From Monarcha castaneiventris obscurior (lineage: Eukaryota > Chordata > Aves > Passeriformes > Monarchidae), in NCBI GenBank assembly GCA_026261815.1, contig JAMPIT010000230.1:1497501-1561500 (forward strand): DNA of 64,000 nt, read 5' to 3'. Positions 12,701 through 24,700 of the stretch are shown here, piece after piece. The stretch's first letter is position 1. The number at the start of each line of letters is the position of its first letter. Position numbers and translations under genes: made by a program. The notes under the pieces are model-generated. The model worked only from the letters and a program-made list of their open reading frames with translations. It had not been told where the DNA came from and made no database searches.

Positions 12701-15700
12701 GGTGCATATTAAAGGAATGAAGTTCGGGGTTCTTTGGCAAGAGTAAAAAAGGAATAGATAGACAGGATAGTTATCATTCCCATCATAAAACAATCATAGA
12801 AGCAAAAAATAATAAATTATTAAATCAAGGAGATGTAAACATGGTTTTGTATAAAAAGTATTCAACCACATGCAAGCCTGGAATGTAGTCCTGTTCAAAA
12901 CTGGTGGTGAAACACTTCTAGAACATTTAAAATGCTGAAAGTTTTTGGTGGTTTTTCTTTTTTTTGTTAAATAGAAGCAGTTCTAACTGAGCTGCAGATT
13001 TTTAGTGGAAATGCATTGCCTTCTTCCAGGCTCTGTGTCTGTGGTTCCCACTGGAGGCACGGACGTGCTTCACGTGCACAGCCCCACAAACCTTCAGCCA
13101 GCAAATTGCTGAAGACTTTCCTCCTCTTTTCCCTCCCTGAGGAGACCAGAACCCCAGTCCATGCTCCTTTCCTATCACCACTGCCAACAAGAAGGCAACT
13201 TAATACCTGAAGTATAAGTCGGGGAAGCAAATTCCTGGTTGGGAGTAGTTTGGTCAGTGTTGCAAAGTCTGAGGGTGAGTTTTATTTGTTAGAGAAAACC
13301 AAAGTTGCTCACACAGAACGTGGTTTTCTCTGGCATCTGGATGAAGTTGCTCCTGTTAGGATTAAATTCTGTAAAAGCTGTAGTTTTATCAGTGGATTTC
13401 AAACCTCAGCAGCATGCAGTGACCTATTCTTTTTCTGCTGCTGCTGCAGAGTATTTCTCTTGCTGAAGGGAGTCGTGCATATATAAATCCTTCAAGTGTG
13501 TGCAAGCCTCTTCAAAGTCTGCAGGGACTGGAAAACTGGTGGCTGAGGCTTGACAATTCGTTTGGGTTTCTTTTTAAGGTGAAGCATCAGAACTTTTGTG
13601 TTCTGTGGCTGTTAGAGCTGCAGAGTATCTTTATCTGAGGAGCTTCATGCAGGGAACAGATGGGAGCCTCCCCTCTGTCTTTTTCCAAAGCAGGAGGGGG
13701 AAATTGCACAGTGTCAGATAAGAAAAATCTGGATTGATCCGTGTGTATTTGAGGAATTCTTCAGCTCACACCAGCGCAGGGGTCATCAAGAGGATGGAAT
13801 TCTCCATCACCAGCTGCTCTGGAGGTCTGGTTGCCAATCCTGGTTGGTCAGGATGAGAGGATTCCATGTAGCCTCTCCTGTGCCCTCAGACCCAGCACTT
13901 GCAGGTGTCAGATCAAACCATCTTCCTTATTTTCTTCTCTCCTGAGAGAGGGTGTTTCTCGCCACAGAAATTCCTGTGGTCACTTTGCTCTTCTGGCAGG
14001 AAGGTTGTTTGACAGGGGAATTAGAATCTGGTTTCTCCAGCGAGTGGGATCAAAGTGATGCTGTCAGGTTAATACTGTAGGATCCTCTTTTCCCACCATT
14101 TTTTCACAGAGCACCTGTTTAGACTCACCAGTTTGTGATCTGCTTCATGGTCTCTTTACCTTGGCTGCTTCTCTGCTTTCTTGGCACCTCTTTGCCCCCC
14201 TGAATGGGTTTAAAGTCTGTTTCCAGTCCCACAGACACTTCAGGGGCATCTTCTTGGTGGTTCTGAGATCAGCCTGTTGGCTGATCTGGAAAACCAGTTG
14301 GGAAAGTCTGTACAAATCTCAGAGCTGAGTGAAGATGTTTTCCAGCCTTAGCTTGGTTATACCAGTTACAGACTGGGCTCTTATCCATGAAAGATAGTGG
14401 CTGTTAATCAGTCCTGTTAAAACTGTATCTGGCAGCTCTGTCTCAGCCATTTCCAGGCTGCAGATGATGGAATGAGCTCTGAGCTCCAGCCAGGCCTGTT
14501 TACATGGCTGGTTTTTAGAATGGACATAGTGCATGAGCTGTACCTAAGTTTGGTGTCCACTTGAAGCAGTAAACATTGGCAGCAGCCTGTTCCCAACTAC
14601 CACTGCTGTCTAGCCAAGATTAGATTAGGTACTCCTGAGCTGTCTGCAGTTCACATTCCTGCTTTCCAAGCGGTTTTTCACAGTAAGTCTTGAGAATTGA
14701 GTTGTGTTTGATAGGCTGGAGAAATGGATTCAAGGGCTTGGGCAGAGTGTGCCTGCTCTTCTCTTTGGAATTAAAATGCAATTTTACATGATTAGGTTGA
14801 TTGGTATTGGCATCTCTAGAATCCTTTAGCTGTACAACCCAAGTCTTGTTGCAGCTGCTGCTTCAAATACAACCGGTAGGTATTAGTTTTATCACTGTCT
14901 TTATTTTTAATTAATTACTAATGGATGACCCTGAGCAGAGTATGTGGAGATAAACAGCTGATTTTCTTGGTGGTCATGCATCCACAAAGACTGGATGGGA
15001 AAGAGTTTATCCAAAGGGATGTTTTCCTGCTGAACACACTCAGTGGTAGTGGGGGTTATTCAAGCAGTATTACATTGTATGAAGCTTAACAATAGGAGAG
15101 AAGAGGGAAGTGCAGCATCTGGAATGGCAACTGTGAGCTTCTGACTTGTGTAGGAGCACACACAGAGTGGATCTGTGTAGTCAGTAATGATTATTAACTT
15201 GTTCCTCTGAAGTAGGTACTCTTCCCTTTTATGCCCCTGAAATTTTCCCTCTGATGATCTTATTTTTAATGCTGATTATCTCCTTGTCATTGTTTCCAGC
15301 CAATTAGCAATGCTGATTTCATCGTTCCTGTTGAAATTGATGGAACCATACATCAGGTAAGTGCTGTTCTTTCCTTCAGCATTGTGTCCTGAGTGTCCCA
15401 GACCGTTCTCTTCTTCCATTTGCTGCCTTAAATCCAGTAATTTCTCCTTTTGCAAAGCATGGAAGCTGTGTATTGTGGAGTGCAGACAGGCATCCCTGTG
15501 TGCTCAGGTGGAATCTCTCTCTCAGGACTTCAATACTTGACTCGTTGTCAATTTAAAAACATTTTCAAACAGAAAATGATGTAAGGATGGGGTTTCAAAC
15601 ATTGCTGGGCCCAGAAAAAGCTGATGAACACTGCACTTGTCATTCCCTCCAAGACAAACAGGACATGAGTTGGCTCCAATGTCTGTTGGTAGCTCATATG

Positions 15701-18700
15701 CCAAAGTTCATTTATGTTTTGTGAAAGTATAAAGGAAAAATAGACATTTCTTCAATTTTCGTGCTAATATCTGTTTAATTTCTGTCCCCTTTTATTCCTA
15801 TAAGTAATTCAAGTTCCTCTGATAGTTTTTCAATACTTGAGCATATTTGAAAGGTCGGGACAAAATCATGAGGAGATGAATTTCTGTGTCTTACTCTTTA
15901 AGAACTTCACTTAAGGCTCTAAGAAATGGTTCTGAGTAAATGCGAAATGCCCATAATTTGAAAATCAGTCCCCTCCGTGTATCTTAGCTTGGCGTCTTTA
16001 ATCAGTAGACATTTCTGAAGGGTTGAATAAAATAAATTACAGTGCTGCAACTGCCCCTCTTCAGGCAGGCATTGAATTCTTGCTGAAGATGAGTTGAACA
16101 GGTTAATGTGAAGTTGAGCCTTTCTGATTCATGAACCTTGCAAATTGTGTGAAACATCTTCTGTTGGGTGTTGGATGTTACAGTTACTGAGGAGCAAATC
16201 TTCCCTAGATGGGATTTAACAGAGATTTTAAATACTTTAAATGTTGAAATGTTATTTATGGATTATTTTTACTTGGACAAGGAGGTTTGTATTTTAATCT
16301 TGTACTAATTGGTGCATCATAAAGTTAGTTCATAATTTTGTCTGATTTCCTGTGATAGAAACTATCCATGTATTTGTCACTCTTAAAATGATTCCTGAAT
16401 ATCACTCAGTGGACTGAAACGTGCTTTAAAGTAATAGTTGTTTTGACAGTTTTTACAGTGTGCCTGTTCTATGTAGAAAAATCCAATATCTGGGGTTCTT
16501 CCACCTGTAATGTTCACCAGAGCTGATGCTTAAAACATTTAAGTGATGTTTTGGGAGATTTGTGATTTTCAGTCCTGATTTGATGTGGGCTTCAGTTGTG
16601 CTTGGTGCTGTAGAACAGACAAATCCTCTCTCCTAAAACTTTGCAGAATGCTTTTGAAAGTGAGTTTTTGAATGTCTGAAGAGTTGTGATCACTTAGCTT
16701 GTCAAGATGACATATTTACATTTTGAAACAGATCCCAATAAAAGGCTATTTGGGCTTTACAGTCAAACATTTCAAAAGCTTTTTGCTTTTCCATTCCCTG
16801 CTGAAAACATGCAGATTCTTCCCCAAAAATGATGCAGCTTGGCACCTGGAGATGATTCCTTGTGGGGGAAAAGAGAAAACAGCAACAAAACAAACAAACA
16901 AACAAAAACCTCACAACTGGGTCCAAAGGGAGCAGATTTGTGCATCTCTTTCTCCTTTGACAGAGGTGGTCAAGTGAAATTGGTCTCTGTTCTTTGCTGC
17001 ATAATTTTGCTCCCTGCATAATTCTCAAGGGAATTGCTTCACTCTTTGTATTTCAAGTGCTTAACCTCTAAAATAGGTAAATGCCTCAGTCACATTTGGA
17101 AGGTAAAAATGAAGGTAATTGTAAAGAATTTGGGATTCTTGAAATAAAGGTAATTCGTGTGGCACACATAATAGGCAAAGCCTGTGTGTGTAATACATCT
17201 GTAATATTGCTGGAATTCAGGAATATTTTTTTTTTTCATTTATTTTACGCTGTGATAAAGGGCAAAAATAGATATTCTGGCTGAGTCTGATGTGCATTGA
17301 CACAGGCTGGAGAGCTTTGACAACCTGTTCCCACTTCAAACCTGTAATTCTGTAGTCACTTAGAGCATAAATGAACTGATATGAGCAATTTCTGTCATTT
17401 ATCAGGATTTGTCATCTGTATAATGCACGTCCATTTTCTTAAGCAGTTTATCTACTCCAAGATTAATCACTGACATTGAGAAATATTTCCACCTGTGCAG
17501 AATATCCCAGGAATTGGGAAATGTTGTGGAACCACACTGTCCATAGTGCAAATCCCTGCTTCACCAGTGAGCCTGGTGCCTTGGCAGCCAGGAGGCTGAG
17601 AGATTTTTATTGTCCTTGAGCTCTGCCTTAGGCAGAGCCCCAGTGGAAAAAAACTGAGCAATACCATTTCATTCATAGAGAAACTTGAAATTACATGAGA
17701 TTGTTCAGATCTCACATCCCAAAAAATACAAGTTGTGGCAAATTGAATTGCTGTACTCCTGAAAGAGTTTTGAGATTGACTTACCTAACAAGTTTTTTTT
17801 CATGGTAAATGTGGTGTTGGGTTTTTTTTGCTGTTCAAGTGGTCTTAAAAAAATAATATATTTAGTTTGGGGAATATGTTTTCCCTTATGTAATTTATAA
17901 TGCAAAGGTCAGAGAGACTCTTGGGTATTTTTTTATAGGGAGGACAATTCATCATCTTAAAGGGTGCTTGGGTAAACGAGCTTCCCTAGATTAAAAACCA
18001 GCTTTTCTTAACATCCCTTTTCCCTCTCCCATCTTTCTTTCTCCAGCCTAAATTACCTTATCTTTCGAAAGGATCTGTCATTTCATTTTAAGAAGGAAAT
18101 AAATCAAGTGTGGAGGAACCTCCCTTTCCTTCTGCTGTGGGTCTTGGGATGCCTGCAGGGGCTGTGCCCATCCCAGGGCAGCTGAATCCAGGCAGGAATC
18201 CCACACTTTGTGCTGGGAGCCATGGCCCAGATACAAAAGGGGGGTTCTGGTGTGCACTGACCCTTCTGGCCACTCCTCCCATTCCACTGTGGCTCTCTGG
18301 GTGAAAGGAAATCAGAGCTGGTCTCCTGCTCCACCAAATTACAAGGGAGGAGCTCTGGGAGATCCAGTGGAATGTGGTGGAGCTGGGAGGAAGCTCAGTG
18401 AGGGTGAAAGTGGTGGCTGGAGGGAGATGTTCAACCTCTTTGGTGCCTTGATTTAATTCTGCAGGAAGTAAATCCTCTCCCTTGGACCCTGCTTCCCCCT
18501 GACCCAGTGCAGAGGGACCACAGCACCCAGACCCGAAGCTGTGCATCAAATACAGCTTTAATCCCCAACGAGTGAAGGATTTTAGGGAATGCTTGTCCTT
18601 CATCTTTCATCCAAATTAAATTCCAGTGGCTTTGTGCCTTGCTCTTGATGTCCAGGAGTAAAGAGGGCAGCCAGCAAGAGTTTGACTCGGTGTTATTTTG

Positions 18701-21700
18701 AATTTAGTTTTTAAATATAATTTGTTTATTGAGTAAAACTAACTTTTAAGTGTTTGTTTGGGGTGAGGGGGGAGTAATTAATTGCTTATTTTTAATTGTT
18801 GAAAGCTGAAGGAACATTTGGCATGTGTACTTTGAAAATAATATGCAGTGTTTTTTTTTAATGAGGGTAAAATGCTGTTCAAAAAATAAACTTTCTTCCT
18901 ATAAAGCTCAAAATCCATGGATTTTCTTGCAGAAGGCTGTGGCCTGGTTCAAGTAATCCAGGATAGGCTGTGTCCATTCTAACTGGCCTATTCTTGGTTA
19001 CTTGCACTGGGACACGACCACAACTGTGTGACCCAGGACCAGGAGGCTCCAGGACACGTGGGATTTTCTGCTCACTGCTCAGAAGAGGCACCACCCCACA
19101 AAACAGGAGATTACAGGAGCTGGGCTTGTCATGGGCAGATTGTTTTGGGCATTACTTGCAGATTTCCTCATTGTCAAAGCTGGTTTTGAAAGGCCATTCT
19201 TTGTGTCCTATTAAATTGATGGAAAATGAGCTGGGTTTGTCTTTGGGTTTTGCAAATACTGAGTCTCTGTAGGCTGGGGCTGCTTCGAGGTACAGAAAAT
19301 TCATGTACAAGTACAAAGTGCTCAAAAACAATTTAAGATAATTGCTTGTGTTCTGCCATTAGCAGCTGTAAGAATCCTGTGGAAACATGCCTAGTGCCTG
19401 ATTTGTGCTTAAAATGTTGAGTAGGGTTTATTTTAAATAATAATAAAACTGAAAAAGATTCTATTCCTCCAAATTCTTGCTGTGATAAGGAAAAAATTAG
19501 TGAGCATGCAATAAAAAAAAAAAAGGATTTTTTTTTTAATGCCCTGAAGACAGTGTATAAATCTCAGAAAAATGCCAGGAGCCATTTAGTCTAGAGATTT
19601 CAACTGAAGACATCAGGCAGTGGAGGAAAAAGCCAAGCCACAAATAACCATGCAGCATTGAGATTCAAGTCCAGCCACTAACAAAGTAAAGGGGAAAAAA
19701 TTCCAAGTGAGAAGGAAGAGGAGAAAAGAGCTGCACTGTCAGCTGAAGAAAGCTTTTATGTGAAGGAAACCAAAGAGATTTTGTAGCCCAGGATGCCAGT
19801 ACATTTTGGAGTTGCTTCCAGGGTCTAAGTAGGACTTCTCAAAGAAAACTTCAAGGAGAAAAACTATCCAGAGTATTAAGATATGTTGTTCTGCCAAAAA
19901 AAAAAAAAAAAAAATCAGTGTTGTTAAGAAAAAAAAAAGGCAAAGGAATTGGGGCTTTTTACAGAGGGAAATAATTAAGGGAAAAATTTGGTGAGACTTC
20001 ATCTTAAGAGATGACATTTATTATTAATTAGGCATTTAACATGAGAGGCAAATCTGTTGGCCAGATCCCAGCAGGGAATGATTTAAGGCAAAGCAGCAAG
20101 AGAAACTCAAGTAGAGGAGGCTGTGACTGCTCTGTGGTGGATCAGGAGCCCTAAAACAGCAGAATCCAACTAAAAATGCTGTGTATTCACAGCTAATCCT
20201 GAATTAGGTGCAGAATTAGGAGACCTAAAAGCAGCCAAAAGAATGTTTATTGCAAAGACTGGCAAATGCAGCCCGAGCTGTGGCTCAGAGCTGTGGAGCT
20301 GCAGCTCTGGGGTTGATTTACTGAGTGCTCCTGATGGAGGAGGTGGCTTATGTTGCAAGCAGCAAAGTTCAGATCCTTGGCAGGGAGTTTGTAATTACAT
20401 TCCAAGTGGAAATACTTCACTGACATGGGCAGAGATAGGGATGGAGAGCAAAGAGGAGACTTCTTCTGCTGTGGCTGGAAGCACCGAGCTTTAAAAGGGA
20501 AATGAATATTAAATTCCAGCACTTACTCTCCAAGAATGATGTTAAAACTCTGGGGTGCCCCTTTTGTGCCCTCAAAAATAAGTGTAGGAATAAAACCTAA
20601 GGCTAAAGAATGAAGAACTTAATTATTAACTTGGATCCTGCTGTCTTTCCTCTCACATCTGGGAAGTTGGATACTCTCTGGATACCCAAATGGAGAGGGA
20701 CTGCAGCTGTCTTTCTGTCTTTAAAGAAATTCAAAGATAGAATTTGGAGAGGAAACACTACAGCAGAACTTTGTGTAGAAATAATTAAATGAAAAATTAA
20801 TTGCATTGTTATAGGAGAGGAAATTACTTGGTTTATGCCTGGTGAAATACAGGAAACATTGCTGTAATTATCTGGAAAGAGAGTGGTGTTGAAGTACATC
20901 TGTTAACTGTCTTTAATCCATTAAATGTCACAATTCTTGGATGGCTTAGGTGCTGCTGTGGTTGGTTAAAAAAAAAAAAAATCGGGGTTATAAATTGTTA
21001 TCTGTATCAAGGTTTGAATGTAATGTTTATGAGGCCAGAAATCGTTTAGATAAATTTCACAGAAATAACTTAAAAGAGATAAAGACTTCGTGGTATGATC
21101 TGTATGCTGCATAAAGGGGAAAATTAACATTTCTGCTTTAGTCATTAAGGTACAGCTCCATCATATGTGTTTTTAAAAAAACTTTGCTTTCAAATTTAGG
21201 CGTTCAATTTCAATTACACAGCTTCTTTTTTTCTTCTTTTGCTGAAGGCTTTAATTCTTACACTTGAGTTCAAGCTGCTGTTTCCATATTTTTCTCCTTC
21301 AGGGTTTTTCTCTGGGTACCTTAATTTTTTTACTTCTTATTAATATGAATCTAGTAAAATACATACAATTAATCTAGTTTTACATATCAAAGAATGAAAT
21401 TCCTGAAATAGCATCAGTCTTGCAATTCCTCCTGAATTCAGCTCTGTGCCAGAGTTCTCCACTTGAAATTTCCAGTATTAGGGATTATTTGCCAAACAAA
21501 AGAAGATAAAATGCTGCCAGTGTTTTCTCTCAAACTTTTAATCTAACTGCAAACAAGACAGATAAATATTTTTCAAGCAGACTCCCCTCTTCAACTTCCC
21601 AGCATATTGTGAGCTGCTTCCAGGCTTTTTGAGCAGCAGTTTCCTTGTTTTGGTGTTTTCTGTGAGCACAAAATCATCTTGTGTGCTCTGAAAAGAGAAG

Positions 21701-24700
21701 CAGGGAGGTTTTAATATCAGCTAATCAGGTGGTTGGCAGGAGGCAGCCAGGGCAGGGCAGAAAGGCAGCAGAGCAGTGCAGGAGGCAGGATGCTGAAGGG
21801 GAGGGAGATCCTGGGAATTTGCCATCTTTTGGCAAGGTCCTCTTTAGAAGATGCTGTAGACTTTGTCAGTGGGCTTGAGAACCAGCATTTTTAGACATTC
21901 TGCATGGTGCTGTGCAGATTTCTGGTGAGAAAAGCTCCCTGCGGAGCTGGAGGGCTTGATCACTCTCCGTAGAGAGTTGTGGCACTTAGCACCTGGAGTT
22001 TCAGAAATGAAAGAATCAGCCACAGAAGGAAAACAGGTCCCTATTGTGCAATTCCTGACATCAGAGATTTATTCCTTCTGTGGAGCTCTTCAGCACTGAA
22101 GGCACCAGCAGCAGAATGGGTTTGGTGGGGAGAGCAGAATCCTCATTTGTGGAGAAGCCCTCCTGTCTGCCTGTGCCTTTAATGAGCTTTTCCAAGGAGC
22201 ACCACTCCAGTGGATGCTCCGTGTTTGCAGTTCCATAATCAGCAGGGGCTTGGCAGCCCGTGCATGCCAGTCTCTCATTACTGGGTCTCTACTTTTATCT
22301 TGTGTACTTTTCTTTTTTCCCCAGCATTTCATTTGAACTGCTTCCCTGTTCACTTTTTTTCCAAGTGCTGGGATTGCTGGAGTGGTTTGAGTTTTTTTTT
22401 CCTTTTCCTTTCCTTGAGCACCATCTGACCTAAATGCCATTATCATTCCAGGTTTATGTATTGAAACGACCACATGTGGACGAGTTTCTTCAGAGGATGG
22501 GAGAGCTCTTTGAATGTGTACTCTTCACAGCCAGTCTAGCCAAGGTTTGTTCCTCCCTTCATCTCTTTAACCCCTTTGGTGCTGGTCAGTGGACTTTTGG
22601 TTGGGTTTTCTATGGATAATTATTTCCACAGTTGGTACTATCTTAATTTTTCCCCTTCTTTTCTGCTTCTTTGTCTGACAGTGTGTACTTTGTCTGCTAG
22701 TGTGTGGGTAAGTGTTTCCATGGTAACACCATCACATATGGGCTCGTCTCATAATGTAGCCTCCATGCATTGCTCATGATGCCAATATGAAAGGCTCACA
22801 AGTTACCATGGTTATAGTGAGAAATTAGAACAAATAGCGTGCGAGCGAAGCAGCGCATTAAAGCTGGGCATGAAATAAAACCCCGAACCCAACCTTGTCT
22901 GCACCATCAACCAGTGACTCAGAAACTCACTGGAAATTGGGAGCCGCTCTTCCTGCTCTGCCAAGGTGCAGTTGCAATCTGGAGTTAGAAAATGAGGCCT
23001 TTTTGCAAAGCTTGAAACGTCCCCAGGAATATTTTGTGCCCTCTGGTCCTGCAGTAGCAGTAGTGGCTCGTAGGCAGTGTCTGTGGTAGATGTTACAGTC
23101 GTAGACTGACCTGGAATTCTTCACTTCCTTCAGTGTATTGTATTTGTGGTGTCTTGTTTGTGAGATGATACTGCTTATTTCTAAATAGTGCTCTAGCAGG
23201 GCAAGCTTTTGCTCCAGCCTAGTGTAGAGATGGTGGAAGGGGACAGCACCCTGATCTTCCAGAAAGCCTTTTTCCCTGCATTCTCTTTACCACATACTGC
23301 TCACTCACGTTGAAAAAATCCTAAGTTCTGCCCCAGTTTCATACTGAAGTTAGGTGCCTTATTTCATAATCAAAAGATGATTGATTTCAACATCACTTTT
23401 GTTTTCTTGGTTTAAAATACAGGAAAATGGTAACTCCTGTTGTGCAATAATAAGATATAACTACCATTTTCAGCTATGTGGTTGTTCATGTTTGACTTTA
23501 TTTGGATACTTAATCTTGGTCAGTTTATATAAATTGTTGGATTCTAAGCTGTGCCTCACTTAAATTACCATCTGACGTATAAAATGGGAATTTCCTTGGT
23601 ATTGTTCATGGGTACTTTTCCTAATAACATATTTTATGACCCAGTTATGCAATTTGGTAATCTTAAGAGTCTTGCTGACCCAGTTGCTCCAAGGGTATCA
23701 TTTGGCAGAGCCACATCAGGCTCAGATGTGTTCACTGCTGTTTATCTTCAGAGGCACATGGAAACAAATCAGCTGGGGAAATGCTTCCTATTGATTTTCT
23801 ATTAGCTTTGGCTGGTTTTATGGTAATGGTAGGTGAGAGCTCTGGATCCATCAACCTCTAGAAAACTCTCAGGGTAACTCTTAAGTTGGGCCTGAGAATA
23901 AAACCTAAACAATAAATCACAGAAAACATTTAGAGTGCAAGTTAGCCTTCTCTAGAAAGATAATTGTCCTACTTTTCCTTTATGTCTTTATTAATCACTT
24001 CAGGTTTGCAGGCGAATGAGTTAATTAACAAGGAGCAGGGAAGAAAATGGAGAAAAAGGGCATTTTATCTGAAATTATTTCGTGTCCCTTCTTTGGCTCT
24101 GTGAATTAGCCTTATCTGCCCGTTGCTAACTTGGTGTTTCTGACTTCTATTTTTAAGTATGCAGACCCAGTAGCCGACTTACTGGATCGCTGGGGTGTGT
24201 TCAGGGCAAGGCTCTTTAGAGAATCCTGTGTTTTCCACCGAGGAAATTACGTGAAGGATCTGAGTCGACTGGGCCGTGAGCTGAGTAAAGTTATTATAGT
24301 AGATAATTCTCCTGCATCTTACATCTTCCATCCTGAAAATGCAGTAAGTATTCGAAGTACTCGAGCGTAACTTCATCTCTCTGGCCTTTGCCCAGATTTT
24401 GTGATTCAGAAAATAGACTTTGCAGAGCACTGGCTGGTGTCAGATTCTGTGTTTTCTTAGGCTGCAGGTAGGTTCTGGGGCTCGCTGCCAAGTGGTGAAG
24501 GGTGTGGGCAAACCGATCTTGACAGCGTGTCACAGCCATGACTGCTCCTGTGCTCTGAGCTTTAGCTGTTGGCTTGAGGTCCAGCAGTTTTGAGAAATAC
24601 CAAGTGGTGTGGAACCTGAAAAACCAACCTAGCTCTAAGAAACGAAGCTGCCCTGCAGCAGAGGTTTTGTTCTTCGGAGTGGTTTGCTTGAATTTCTTTA

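Noticed and set aside
18088..18603. 171-codon open frame on the - strand in the mir-26a host intron
   Set aside because: Low-information frame in a GC-richer intron patch; several frames overlap it on both strands.
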